Below are positions 35,308 to 43,981 of a stretch of 64,000 nucleotides of DNA, piece by piece. Location of the stretch: NCBI RefSeq assembly GCF_000972385.1, contig NZ_JXTE01000013.1, positions 1 to 64,000 on the forward strand, given 5' to 3'. The translations under genes and the position numbers were made by a program. Position 1 is the first letter of the stretch. Each line of letters starts with the position of its first letter. The notes below the pieces were generated by a model. The model had not been told where the DNA came from, searched no databases, and was given only the letters and a program-made list of their open reading frames with translations. The DNA is from Streptomyces sp. WM6386 (GTDB taxonomy: Bacteria > Actinomycetota > Actinomycetes > Streptomycetales > Streptomycetaceae).

Positions 35308-36651
35308 ATGAGCCGAACCCCCTTTCTCCGCGCGGCAGTCGTCGGCACCGGTCACCGCGCCCAGATGTACACCCGGGCCCTCGCCGCCCGCCCGGGCCAC
35401 CAGGTCGTCGCCCTGTGCGATCCCAGCCCGACCCGGATGGCCTTCCACAACCGGCTGCTGGCCGAGGCCGGTGAAGGCGCCGCCACCCAGTGGGAACCCG
35501 AGCGCTTCACCGACCTGCTGGCGAAGGAGGACATCGACGAGGTCGTCGTCACCACCGTCGACGCCGCCCACGACCACTACATCGTCCCCGCCCTGAAGGC
35601 GGGCTGCCGCGTGGTCACCGAGAAGCCGATGACCGTCGACGCGGACCGCTGCGCCCGCATCCTGGACACCGTCCGGGAGACCGGCAACTCCCTTGCCGTC
35701 GCCTTCAACTACCGGTTCAACCCCGTGCACGAGAAGGTGCGCGCCCTGCTCGCCGAGGGCGCGATCGGCGAGGTCGTCTCCGTCCATTTCGAGTGGCTCC
35801 TCGACACCCGCCACGGTGCCGACTACTTCCGCCGCTGGCACCGGGACAAGCTCAGCAGCGGCGGGCTGATGGTGCACAAGGCGGGCCACCACTTCGACCT
35901 GGTCAACTGGTGGCTCGCCGACGTACCGCACGAGGTCTTCGGCTACGGACGACTTGCCTTCTACGGCAGTGCGGCGGGCGAACGCCACGGGCTGCGCCGC
36001 GACTACGAGCGGGCCCACGGCGCCGAGCCGGCCGCCGACGACCCCTTCGCCCTGGACCTGGCGGCCGACGACACACTGCGCGCCCTGTACCTGGACGCCG
36101 AGCAGGACGACGGCTACGTCCGGGACCGCAATGTCTTCGGCGAGCCCGTCACCATCGAGGACGACATGGCGGTCCTGGTGCGCTATACGCGGGGTGCGAC
36201 GATGACGTACCACCTCACCGCCTACTCCCCGTGGGAGGGCTACCGGGTCATGTTCAACGGCAGCGCCGGGCGGCTGGAGCTCGAGGTCGAGGAGAGCCGC
36301 TGGCAGCGGCCGTCGACGCGGATCACCTCCGGCACCGGAGCGGTGCACGGGGACGCGGCCGCGGAGCACGCCGGGGGTGCGCGGCTCGTCCTGCGGCCGC
36401 TGTGGGAGCCGCCGGTCGAGGTGCCGCTCGTCACCGCGCACGAGGCGCACGGTGGGGGAGACCCGCGGATGCTGGAGGCGCTCTTCGGTCCCGTGGGCGC
36501 GGGCGCGGTGACGGGAGAGGAGGCGCATCCGACGGCCACGGAGCGCGACGGGGCCCTCGCACTGGCCGTCGGGCTCGCCGCCAACCGGTGCTTCGAGACG
36601 GGGCGGCCCGTGGCCGTGCGGGCGCTGATCCGTGGAGTGTGGGACGACTGA
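35308..36651 (+). CDS. Gfo/Idh/MocA-family oxidoreductase
   Basis: A 447-residue NAD(P)-dependent dehydrogenase. The Rossmann motif is AAVVGTGHRAQMYTRAL; VVTEKPMTVDA holds the conserved E-K-P with the catalytic Lys; and GGLMVHKAGHHFDLVNWWL is the GGxxxxxxxHxxDxxxW substrate motif. The 447-residue length with an inserted C-terminal segment fits the larger members that act on oligosaccharides or polysaccharide-derived sugars. It stands alone between the transposase remnant and the Zn-ribbon gene; no transporter is directly beside it. The ATG at 35308 is preceded by GGGAAAGG. Confidence 0.88.
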   Translation: MSRTPFLRAAVVGTGHRAQMYTRALAARPGHQVVALCDPSPTRMAFHNRLLAEAGEGAATQWEPERFTDLLAKEDIDEVVVTTVDAAHDHYIVPALKAGCRVVTEKPMTVDADRCARILDTVRETGNSLAVAFNYRFNPVHEKVRALLAEGAIGEVVSVHFEWLLDTRHGADYFRRWHRDKLSSGGLMVHKAGHHFDLVNWWLADVPHEVFGYGRLAFYGSAAGERHGLRRDYERAHGAEPAADDPFALDLAADDTLRALYLDAEQDDGYVRDRNVFGEPVTIEDDMAVLVRYTRGATMTYHLTAYSPWEGYRVMFNGSAGRLELEVEESRWQRPSTRITSGTGAVHGDAAAEHAGGARLVLRPLWEPPVEVPLVTAHEAHGGGDPRMLEALFGPVGAGAVTGEEAHPTATERDGALALAVGLAANRCFETGRPVAVRALIRGVWDD

Positions 36652-36720
36652 GCTGATGCGCGAGGCGGGTCGGGTGTCTACCAGGAGATCCGACCGGGAA
36701 CGGTGGAGCGGCCCGGCCGG

Positions 36721-37134
36721 TCAGCTCCAGGCGCGGTAGGGCTCGTCGACCAACTGGAAGACGGGCTCGCCGCGCACCGGGTCCTTGGCCGCGGACAGCC
36801 GCACCCGGTCCCCGCTGTGGATGCCGATGAGCGGGCCCATGACCCGGCCGCGCACGACGAACCCCTCGGCCATCTCGATCATCGACACATTGCGCGCGGC
36901 GGGGGTGTTGCGGTGCACCACCGAGGAGTGACGGACGATCCCCACGCCCTCGCTGCGCTCCGTGCGCAGGTCGCTGCCCTGGCAGACCGGACAGAGCAGC
37001 CGGTGGTACATCGCGGTGCCGCACCAGGTGCAGCGCTGGAAGTGCATGGCGTCGGATGCCGGGGCCGAGGGTTCGAGCAGGCCCGTTGCGGAGCCGAATC
37101 CCTGACGGGCAACGCTGGCTGAGTGGTGGTACAC
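36721..37134 (-). CDS. DUF35-type Zn-ribbon/OB-fold protein
   Basis: A 137-residue protein. A rubredoxin-like zinc ribbon is formed by CTWCG and CPVCQG about 15 residues apart (about residues 35-55), and the rest gives a small beta barrel (IVRHSSVVHRN, FVVRGRVMGPLIGIHSGDRVRL). Such DUF35 proteins usually act with thiolases or lipid-transfer proteins in acyl-CoA chemistry, but no thiolase gene is near. The GTG at 37134 has AGGGAG before it; a longer start at 37215 would place the operator inside the gene. It is transcribed on the same strand as the TetR gene upstream and shares its palindrome. Confidence 0.8.
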   Translation of the reverse strand: MYHHSASVARQGFGSATGLLEPSAPASDAMHFQRCTWCGTAMYHRLLCPVCQGSDLRTERSEGVGIVRHSSVVHRNTPAARNVSMIEMAEGFVVRGRVMGPLIGIHSGDRVRLSAAKDPVRGEPVFQLVDEPYRAWS

Positions 37135-37210
37135 GCTGGTCAACTCCCTGCGCTCGGGCGGAATCCCACATGCCCGGTTCGCTGTGCCACCGTGCACGCC
37201 ATCAATGTAT

Positions 37211-37223
37211 GGCACTGAGTGCC
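37211..37223. promoter_or_regulatory. Palindromic operator upstream of the Zn-ribbon gene
   Basis: GGCACT-G-AGTGCC, a perfect 13-base palindrome, lies about 80 bases upstream of the Zn-ribbon/OB-fold start. The same core recurs before the adjacent TetR gene (38033-38068), so it is the probable TetR binding site. Confidence 0.7.
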
Positions 37224-37297
37224 GCCCGTAAAGGTACTGCGTACCCTGAATTCTCGGCAGTCCCCGTCAAGGGACCAGTCGGGGGCCCAGTTGGGGA

Positions 37298-37999
37298 TCA
37301 GTCCTCGCCGAGCGTCGCCTCGATCTCCCGGACGACCCGCCACAGGGGCACCCCGCGCCGGGAGACGAGGACCACGAGGTCCTCGGTGTGCTCGGCATCG
37401 GAGGGCGGTGTGCCGAACGCGGACCCGACGTACCCGAGCGCGTGGTCCATCTCCGTACTCACGTCGGCCTCACCGTCCGAGCGCAGCCAGGAGCGCAGCG
37501 CGTTGTTGTGCGCCGCGGCGACGGCCGCCGCGACCACGTCGGCCTGCAGGGCCCCGTCGCGCCGCCCGGCGAGCCGTCCGCGGAGGTAGTCGGCGAAGGC
37601 GCGCTCGTAGCGCCACACCACGGAGAGCTCGTACGCGCGCAGTCCGGGAACCTGCTTGGTGAGCCGATAGCGCTGCACCGAGAAGGCCGGGTTCTCCGTG
37701 TACATCCGCAGCACCAGCCGGACCGCGTCGCAGACCCGCTGCACCGGCTCGTCCGCGTCGTCGCCGGCGGCGAGGAAGGCTGTCACGTCGGCCAGGCAGC
37801 CCTCGTGGTCGGGGAAGACCACGTCCTCCTTGGAGGGGAAGTAGCGAAAGAACGAGCGTCGCCCGACCCCGGCGAGCGACACGATGTCGTCGACCGTGGT
37901 CTGCTCGTACCCCCGCTCCGTGAACAGCTGGAAAGCCGCTGCGATCAGGGCGTCCCGCATGGGCGGCTTGGTGGGGGCCGCTTCCGTCTTCTCGCTCAT
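37298..37999 (-). CDS. TetR-family transcriptional regulator
   Basis: A 233-residue repressor-type protein. The DNA-binding domain covers about residues 14-60: RDALIAAAFQLFTERGYEQTTVDDIVSLAGVGRRSFFRYFPSKEDVV, with the helix-turn-helix VDDIVSLAGVGRRSFFRYF. The C-terminal ligand domain is all-helical. Matching GCACTNAGTGC palindromes occur before this gene and before the neighbouring Zn-ribbon gene, so it should regulate both. The ligand is unknown, though an acyl-CoA would be consistent with the DUF35 neighbour. Confidence 0.9.
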   Translation of the reverse strand: MSEKTEAAPTKPPMRDALIAAAFQLFTERGYEQTTVDDIVSLAGVGRRSFFRYFPSKEDVVFPDHEGCLADVTAFLAAGDDADEPVQRVCDAVRLVLRMYTENPAFSVQRYRLTKQVPGLRAYELSVVWRYERAFADYLRGRLAGRRDGALQADVVAAAVAAAHNNALRSWLRSDGEADVSTEMDHALGYVGSAFGTPPSDAEHTEDLVVLVSRRGVPLWRVVREIEATLGED

Positions 38000-38032
38000 G
38001 GACGGGAACGTAACACCGAAGCGGCATGGACA

Positions 38033-38068
38033 GCACTTAGTGCGCTCTCATGGGGAACTGAGTGCCGC
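38033..38068. promoter_or_regulatory. TetR operator pair upstream of the TetR gene
   Basis: GCACTTAGTGC (38033-38043) is a perfect palindrome 34 bases before the TetR start. A second, partial copy AACTGAGTGCCG (38057-38068) follows. Both match the core found at 37211-37223, supporting autoregulation. Confidence 0.65.
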
Positions 38069-38083
38069 GAGTTCCAGCGATCG

Positions 38084-38113
38084 ATCGTATTGATCGGAAG
38101 TGATCGATACGAT
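38084..38113. promoter_or_regulatory. Inverted repeat upstream of the DeoR/LacI hybrid regulator
   Basis: ATCGTAT (38084-38090) and ATACGAT (38107-38113) form a 7-bp inverted repeat with a 16-base spacer, set among several GATCGAT words. It lies about 80 bases before the regulator's start and shares the CGATCG theme with the sites at 39305-39345 and 48818-48869. Confidence 0.5.
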
Positions 38114-38196
38114 TGTGGGCGTAGAGTGAGCGATTCGGGATCACGCTCCGCGTCGGCCCGTAGATCGTTCGTCCGGCCTCGCCCCAGGGGGATTCC

Positions 38197-39300
38197 ATGC
38201 GACTGCACGTCGACCAGCGTCATGAGCGGGTGCTCGAACTAGTCCGGCAGCGGGGCAGCCTCCGGGTCGCCGAACTGGCCGCCGAACTCGGGGTCTCCGC
38301 GGTCACCCTGCGGCGCGATGTGGAGGCGCTGGCGGCGCAGGGCCGGGTGCAGCGGCTGCATGGTGCGGTGGTGTGGCCGGGGGAGGGGGCGGTGGAGGTG
38401 CGGGAGCGGGAGCGGGAGCGGGCGGAGAGTGCCGAGGGTGTCGTGATCGGAATGATCGTTCCGACCACCAACTATGTCTTCGTCGACGTCGTCCGCGCCG
38501 CTCGCGAGGCCGTGGCCGCCCAAGGGGGCCGCCTCGTCCTCGGGGTGACCGGGTATGTCGACGCCGAGGACGCAGTGCAAGCCGAACACCTGGTCTCCGG
38601 CGGGGCGCAGGGGCTGCTCGTCTCGCCCAGCTGGTTCGGCGGCGTTCCCACAGACGGTCAGGAGAAGTGGCTGCTGGAACACAACGTGCCCGCGGTGCTG
38701 GTCGAGCGCTCGGCGCCGCCCGGCAACCCGGCGGCCGGACTCGACCGGGTGCGTACCGACCGTGCGCACGGTGCCGCTGTCGCCGTCGGCCATTTCGCCT
38801 CGCTCGGCCACCGCAAGGTCACCGCCGTGATGCAGGAGGGCCCGCACGCCACACAGATCGCGGCCGGTTTTCAGGCTGCCGTGCAGTCCCTGGGTCTCGA
38901 CGTCGACGCGGGTGCTCCCAGCGTGCGCGAACACGGGGACTACGAGGCCAGCGTCGATTACCTGATCGACGCGGTGAAGAAGCGCGGCGTCACCGCGGCG
39001 CTCGTGCACAGCGACGAGGACGCGATCGTGCTCGTGCCCCGGCTCCAGGCAAGCGGTATCCGGGTGCCCGACGATCTGGCGCTCATCGCCTTTGAGGACG
39101 AGGTTGCCGGCCTCGCCGACGTCCCGCTCACCGCGGTGGCCCCGCCCATGCGAGAGGTGGGGGAGCAGGCCGCCAGGCTGCTGCTGCAGCGGGTCGCGGA
39201 GCGGAAGGCCGGCCGGCGGCCGGGTCCGCGTCAACACCTCGACCTGCTCCCGGAGTTGAGGATCCGCTCGTCCTGCGGTGGCGATTCCTCGGCGAGTTAA
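38197..39300 (+). CDS. Hybrid regulator: DeoR-type helix-turn-helix with LacI-type sugar-binding domain (cluster 2)
   Basis: A 367-residue protein. Residues 7-60 are a DeoR-type winged helix: RHERVLELVRQRGSLRVAELAAELGVSAVTLRRDVEAL. From about residue 83 on it becomes a periplasmic-binding-protein-like domain as in LacI/GalR regulators: VIGMIVPTTNYVFVDVVRAAREAV, DRAHGAAVAVGHFASLGHRKV and IRVPDDLALIAFEDEVAGLADVPLTAV. Normal DeoR proteins carry a sugar-phosphate isomerase-like domain instead, and normal LacI proteins a different HTH. It is the first gene before the cluster 2 importer, 135 bases away, and probably reads the imported sugar to control importer and lyase. Confidence 0.88.
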   Translation: MRLHVDQRHERVLELVRQRGSLRVAELAAELGVSAVTLRRDVEALAAQGRVQRLHGAVVWPGEGAVEVRERERERAESAEGVVIGMIVPTTNYVFVDVVRAAREAVAAQGGRLVLGVTGYVDAEDAVQAEHLVSGGAQGLLVSPSWFGGVPTDGQEKWLLEHNVPAVLVERSAPPGNPAAGLDRVRTDRAHGAAVAVGHFASLGHRKVTAVMQEGPHATQIAAGFQAAVQSLGLDVDAGAPSVREHGDYEASVDYLIDAVKKRGVTAALVHSDEDAIVLVPRLQASGIRVPDDLALIAFEDEVAGLADVPLTAVAPPMREVGEQAARLLLQRVAERKAGRRPGPRQHLDLLPELRIRSSCGGDSSAS

Positions 39301-39304
39301 AGCT

Positions 39305-39345
39305 GAGCGATCGATCGATGAGCGTTGCGCGATCGTTTTGATTGT
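39305..39345. promoter_or_regulatory. Repeated TGAGCG/CGATCG operator before the cluster 2 importer
   Basis: Two consecutive copies: TGAGCGATCGATCG (39305-39318) and TGAGCGTTGCGCGATCG (39320-39336) followed by TTTTGATTG. The arrangement TGAGCG then CGATCG then TTTG is also seen before the convergent polysaccharide lyase (48851-48869), so it is probably the site of the hybrid regulator. Confidence 0.6.
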
Positions 39346-39435
39346 CTTGCACGAACGCTCTTGACTCCGATCGTGTGCGCACAAAAGATGTCCTCCGACC
39401 GCCTCTTTCCGTACGAGGTCTCGTAGGAGCCGTAC

Positions 39436-40743
39436 ATGACGCGCACTTCACGTTCGTTCCGCACCGCCGCCGTAGCCGCCGTCGCAGCGCTGGGCCTGTT
39501 CGCCACCGCCTGCGGCGGCGACGGTGACACGTCCGACTCCGCGTCCGACGGCAAGCCGGTCACCCTGGACTACTGGACCTGGACACTCGGCGCCAAGTCG
39601 ACCGTGGAGGCGTTCAACAGGACCCACAAGGACGTCCAGGTCAAGTTCACCGAGATACCGAGCGGCACCGAGGGCTACAGCAAGATGGCCAACGCGGTGA
39701 AGGCGGGCAACGCGCCCGACGTGGCCACGATCGAGTACCAGATGGTCCCCGAGTTCGCGAGCCAGGGGAACCTGATCGATCTGACCGAGTACGCCGGTGA
39801 AACGGTCAAGTCGAAGTTCCCGGAGTCCATCCAGAGCCTCGTGACCTTCGGCGGCAAGACCTGGACCGTCCCGTACGACGCCGCGCCGCAGCTGTACTAC
39901 TACCGCACCGACCTCTTCGAGAAGTACGGCATCGAAGTCCCCAGGACCTGGGACCAGTTCAGGACGGTCGCGGAGAAGGTCAAGAAGGAGGACAAGAACG
40001 TCCGCCTGGCCTCCATGCCCAAGAGCGACCCGGCACTGCTGGCCGCGCTGTCCTGGCAGGCCGGCGGCAAGTGGTTCGCCACCGAGGGCGACGCGTGGCG
40101 GGCCGGCGTGAACGACGCCGACACCAAGAAGGTCGCCGCCTACTGGGACGGTCTGGTCAAGGACGACCTCGTCCAGACCTTCACCGGCTGGAGCCCCGAG
40201 GAGACCAAGGCCCGCGCCTCCGGCAAAACCCTCTCCTTCCTCGGAGCCTCCTGGTCCGCGGGCGGCATGAAGACCTCGATGCCCGACCTCGCCGGCAAGT
40301 GGGCCGCCGCCCCGATGCCCAACTGGGGCACCGCCGCCAGCGGCAACTACGGCGGCACCTCCTACGGTGTCCTCAAGGGCAGTGACCACGCCGAGGCCGC
40401 GGCCGAGTTCATCACCTGGCTCACCACGCAGAAGGCCGGCGTCGAGGCCCGGCTCGCCGACCTGGAGTCGCCCAGCAGCGCCCTGCCGGCCAACCCGGAG
40501 ATGCGGGAGGTGGCGGCTGCCAAGTTCGACACCGCGTACCTGAAGGGCCAGGACCTCTACGCGCTCGCCTCCGAGCAGGTCGACACCATCGTGCCGGGCT
40601 GGACCTGGGGCCCGAACCAGATGGACGTCTACACCGCCGTCCAGGACGCCACCGCCAAGTCCGGCTTCACGACGGGAGTCGACGCGGGCCAGGAGAAGGC
40701 GGAGTCCGGCATCACGGAGCGCGGCCTCAAGCTCACGAAGTAG
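39436..40743 (+). CDS. Sugar ABC importer, binding lipoprotein (cluster 2)
   Basis: A 435-residue family-1 solute-binding lipoprotein. The signal peptide ends in a lipobox, LGLFATAC, with the anchor Cys at about residue 26, followed by GGDGDTSDSAS. Carbohydrate-binding hallmarks are LDYWTWTLGAKSTVEAFNRTHKD and SKMANAVKAGNAPDVATIEYQMVPEF. It is the first transport gene of cluster 2 and lies behind the repeated operator. Together with the downstream permeases it should import a mono- or oligosaccharide, plausibly a product of the convergent family-8 lyase. Confidence 0.9.
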   Translation: MTRTSRSFRTAAVAAVAALGLFATACGGDGDTSDSASDGKPVTLDYWTWTLGAKSTVEAFNRTHKDVQVKFTEIPSGTEGYSKMANAVKAGNAPDVATIEYQMVPEFASQGNLIDLTEYAGETVKSKFPESIQSLVTFGGKTWTVPYDAAPQLYYYRTDLFEKYGIEVPRTWDQFRTVAEKVKKEDKNVRLASMPKSDPALLAALSWQAGGKWFATEGDAWRAGVNDADTKKVAAYWDGLVKDDLVQTFTGWSPEETKARASGKTLSFLGASWSAGGMKTSMPDLAGKWAAAPMPNWGTAASGNYGGTSYGVLKGSDHAEAAAEFITWLTTQKAGVEARLADLESPSSALPANPEMREVAAAKFDTAYLKGQDLYALASEQVDTIVPGWTWGPNQMDVYTAVQDATAKSGFTTGVDAGQEKAESGITERGLKLTK

Positions 40744-41005
40744 CGCGCCGGGGCGACCGCGACCGCATCCGCAGCCGCCCCGCACGGGACGCCCACCGGA
40801 CGCGCCGCGCGACGGGCCGGATCCGCACCTGGACCCGAAACGCCCTCCGCTTCACACCTCACGCACCTCGGTCAGGCCTGGCGCCGTGTCCCACCGGCGC
40901 CACGCCCCCGCCGCCTCCGCCACCGACCAGACCCTCCGGCCACCGCCCCGGCCACTCGCCCGCACCCCGCACGAGCCCCACCCACCCCGCCGTCAAGGAG
41001 CCCCC

Positions 41006-41977
41006 GTGGCACTCTCCTCCGCCCGACCCGCGAGCCGGTCGGCCGTGCGTCGGCCCCCGGGCCGGCCGCCGGGCGTCTCGAAGCTGCGACGCAGCCGGCG
41101 TCGTACCGCCGCGCTCTTCATCGCTCCGTTCTTCGTCCTGTTCGCCGCGGTGATGGCGGCACCCATCGGCTACGCGGTGTGGATGAGCCTGTTCCAGGAG
41201 CGGTCCTCAGGACTCGGCTTCGGCGGCACCGAGCGCGTCTTCGCCGGCTTCGCCAACTATGCCAACGCCCTGGGCGACGCCGGGTTCCGGAGCGGCTTCG
41301 CGCACATCGCGCTCTACTGCGCCCTCTACATCCCGGTGATGATCGGCGGCTCGCTCGCCCTCGCACTCCTCGTCGACTCGGCCCTCGCCCGCGCCAAGCG
41401 CTTCTTCCAACTCGCCCTGTTCCTGCCGCACGCCATCCCCGGACTGATCGCTTCGATCATCTGGATCTATCTGTACACCCCCGGCCTGAGCCCGGTGATC
41501 GACTGGATCGGCGCGCTCGGCGGGTCCTGGGACTTCTACAGCAACGACCATGTGCTCGCGTCGATGGTCAACCTGTGTGCCTGGCAGTGGATGGGCTACA
41601 ACATGGTCATCTTCTACGCCGCCCTCCAGGCCGTCCCGCGCGAAGTGATCGAGGCGGCCGTCGTGGACGGAGCCGGCGCCCTCCGCACCGCCCTCCAGAT
41701 CAAGGTGCCGATGATCGCCTCCGCGGTCGTCATGACCGTTCTGTTCACCTGCGTCGGCGCGATCCAGATCTTCACCGAGCCGAAACTCCTGGGCCAGCGG
41801 GGCGCGCCCTCCATCGACACCGAGTGGTCGCCCACCCTCTTCATCTGGAAGGCCGGCTTCGTACAGCACGACTACGGTCTGGCCGCCGCCGCGTCCCTGG
41901 TGCTCGCCGCACTCGGCGTGGCCCTCTCCTCTCTCGTCACCCGGCTCGGCAACCGGTGGAAGGCGGCCACGTCATGA
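41006..41977 (+). CDS. Sugar ABC importer, permease MalF-type (cluster 2)
   Basis: A 323-residue permease with about six helices starting at RRTAALFIAPFFVLFAAVMAAPIGYAVW. The EAA loop is EVIEAAVVDGAGALRTALQIKVPMI. The GTG at 41006 is chosen because it follows AAGGAG at six bases; the upstream in-frame part is proline/arginine-rich and unlikely to be translated. The 262-base gap after the binding protein gene shows only GC-rich sequence without a clear terminator. Overlaps the next permease by four bases (ATGA). Confidence 0.9.
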   Translation: MALSSARPASRSAVRRPPGRPPGVSKLRRSRRRTAALFIAPFFVLFAAVMAAPIGYAVWMSLFQERSSGLGFGGTERVFAGFANYANALGDAGFRSGFAHIALYCALYIPVMIGGSLALALLVDSALARAKRFFQLALFLPHAIPGLIASIIWIYLYTPGLSPVIDWIGALGGSWDFYSNDHVLASMVNLCAWQWMGYNMVIFYAALQAVPREVIEAAVVDGAGALRTALQIKVPMIASAVVMTVLFTCVGAIQIFTEPKLLGQRGAPSIDTEWSPTLFIWKAGFVQHDYGLAAAASLVLAALGVALSSLVTRLGNRWKAATS

Positions 41978-42897
41978 GCACCCTCACCCACGACACCGCA
42001 CCCGACACCCGGCACGAGGCGGATCACCGCACCCCCGCCCCCACCCGCAGCCGTAGCTCCGCGGGCACCCTCCTGTCCAAGGGCGCGGTCAACGGCATCC
42101 TGCTCGTCGCCGCGTTCTACACGCTCATGCCGGTCAGCTGGCTCCTGTTCGCCGCCACCAAGAACCACCGCGACCTCTTCGCCACCTCCGGCTTCGCCTT
42201 CGGCGACTTCAACCTCTTCGCGAACCTCGAGCACCTCTTCACCTTCAACGACGGCATCTACCTGCGCTGGTTCGGCAACAGCGTCCTCTACTCCGTGGTC
42301 GGCTCCGCCGCGTCCACGTTCCTGTGCGTCGCCACCGGCTACGCCTTCGACAAGTACGACTTCAAGGGCAAGGAGAAGCTCTTCGGCCTGGTGCTCGGCG
42401 GCGTCCTCGTCCCCAGCACGGTCATCCAGCTGCCCATGTACCTCCTCGCCACCAAGGCGGGCGTCGTCAACACGTACTGGGCGCTTCTCCTGCCCGCCCT
42501 CGTCAACCCCTTCGGCGTCTATCTCGCCCGCGTCTTCTCGGAGGGCTACATACCGAACGAGGTCCTGGAGGCGGCCCGGGTCGACGGAGCCGGCGAACTG
42601 GGCATGTTCGCGCGGATCTCCCTGCCCATGCTGGCCCCCGGCTTCATGACGATCTTCCTCTTCTCGTTCACCGCGAGCTGGAACAACTTCTTCGGTGCCC
42701 TCGTCATGCTCAACGACGACAAGCTCTACCCGGTCAACCTGGGTCTGTTCATGTGGAACAGCACCACCGCCCAGCAGCCCGAGTTCTACTCGCTCGTCAT
42801 CACGGGCTCCCTTGTCGCCGTCGTCCCGCTGATCGTCGCGTTCGTCTGCCTGCAGCGCTTCTGGCGCTCCGGCCTGACCGCCGGCGCCGTCAAGTGA
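41974..42897 (+). CDS. Sugar ABC importer, permease MalG-type (cluster 2)
   Basis: A 307-residue permease with the EAA loop EVLEAARVDGAGELGMFARISLPML near residue 195. Start ATG overlaps the preceding stop, and its own stop overlaps the start of the hydroxyacid dehydrogenase (GTGA), so all three are translationally coupled. No ATP-binding subunit follows, which again suggests use of a shared ATPase. Confidence 0.9.
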   Translation: MSTLTHDTAPDTRHEADHRTPAPTRSRSSAGTLLSKGAVNGILLVAAFYTLMPVSWLLFAATKNHRDLFATSGFAFGDFNLFANLEHLFTFNDGIYLRWFGNSVLYSVVGSAASTFLCVATGYAFDKYDFKGKEKLFGLVLGGVLVPSTVIQLPMYLLATKAGVVNTYWALLLPALVNPFGVYLARVFSEGYIPNEVLEAARVDGAGELGMFARISLPMLAPGFMTIFLFSFTASWNNFFGALVMLNDDKLYPVNLGLFMWNSTTAQQPEFYSLVITGSLVAVVPLIVAFVCLQRFWRSGLTAGAVK

Positions 42898-43955
42898 CGC
42901 TGCCCGCCCCGGAAGGCACCCTCCTGAACACCATCCACCCGCCGGCCGCCCTGCCCCGCCCGCACACCCTCCTCGCCATGGGCGCCACCATCCACCAGCG
43001 GCTCCTGACCGAAGGCGGCCTCGACCGGCTCGCCTCCGTCGCCCACGTCGACACGGCCACCGTCGTCACCGACCTGACCACCGCCGACGCCCGCCAACTC
43101 GCCGCGACCGAGGTCCTCTTCACCCACTGGGGCGCACCGGAGCTCACCGAGGAGGCCCTGCAGAGACTGCCCCGGCTGCGCGCGGTCGTGCACGCGGCCG
43201 GCTCGGTCAAGCACCATGTCACCGACGCCGTGTGGCGACGCGGCATCGCGGTCTCCTCCGCGGCCGCCGCCAACGCCCTGCCGGTGTCCGAATTCACCCT
43301 GGCCGCCATCCTGTTCGCGAACAAACGCGTCCTCGAGGTGGCCCGCGGCTACGCCACCGCCCGCGCCCAACCCGACCTGCTGCCGTACTTCAGCGGTCAC
43401 GGCAACTACCACCGCACGGTCGGCATCGTCGGCGCCTCCCGCATCGGACGCCGGGTCATCGAGCTGCTGCGCCCGCACGACCTCGACGTACTCCTGCACG
43501 ACCCGTACGTCGACGAACAGCGGGCCCACGCCCTCGGAGTGGAGCCGGTCGGCCTCGACGAACTCGCCCGCCGCAGCGACGTGGTCTCCCTCCACGCGCC
43601 CCAACTTCCCGAGACGCGCCACATGTTCGACGCCCGCCGCATCGCACTCCTCAGGGACGGCGCCACGCTGATCAACACCGCGCGGGGCTCCCTCGTCGAC
43701 ACCGCCGCCCTCACCGGGCACCTGGTCAGCGGCCGTGTCCACGCCGTCCTCGACGTCACGGAACCGGACGTGCCTGCCGCCGACTCGCCGCTGTACACGC
43801 TGCCCAACGTGCTGCTCACCCCGCACATGGCCGGCTCCCTCGGCAACGAGCTGCACAGGACGACCGACTGGGCCATCGACGAGGTCTCCCGATACGCGCA
43901 AGGCTTGCCGTTCGCCCACGAGGTCGGGTCCGAGGAACTGTCGCGCTCGGCCTGA
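42894..43955 (+). CDS. D-isomer-specific 2-hydroxyacid dehydrogenase (cluster 2)
   Basis: A 353-residue NAD-dependent dehydrogenase. The cofactor domain shows TVGIVGASRIGRRVIELLRPHDLDVLLHDPY; note GASRIG where most relatives have GxGxIG. Catalytic residues appear as LINTARGSLVDTAAL (Arg), VLDVTEPDVPA (Glu region) and LLTPHMAGSLGNELHR (His). Reduction of a 2-keto acid or oxidation of a 2-hydroxyacid derived from the imported sugar, for example from an aldonic or uronic acid, would fit, but the substrate is not known. The GTG start overlaps the permease stop by four bases. Confidence 0.88.
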   Translation: MTLPAPEGTLLNTIHPPAALPRPHTLLAMGATIHQRLLTEGGLDRLASVAHVDTATVVTDLTTADARQLAATEVLFTHWGAPELTEEALQRLPRLRAVVHAAGSVKHHVTDAVWRRGIAVSSAAAANALPVSEFTLAAILFANKRVLEVARGYATARAQPDLLPYFSGHGNYHRTVGIVGASRIGRRVIELLRPHDLDVLLHDPYVDEQRAHALGVEPVGLDELARRSDVVSLHAPQLPETRHMFDARRIALLRDGATLINTARGSLVDTAALTGHLVSGRVHAVLDVTEPDVPAADSPLYTLPNVLLTPHMAGSLGNELHRTTDWAIDEVSRYAQGLPFAHEVGSEELSRSA

Positions 43956-43981
43956 ACACCCCACACCCGAAGGGAAATCCA

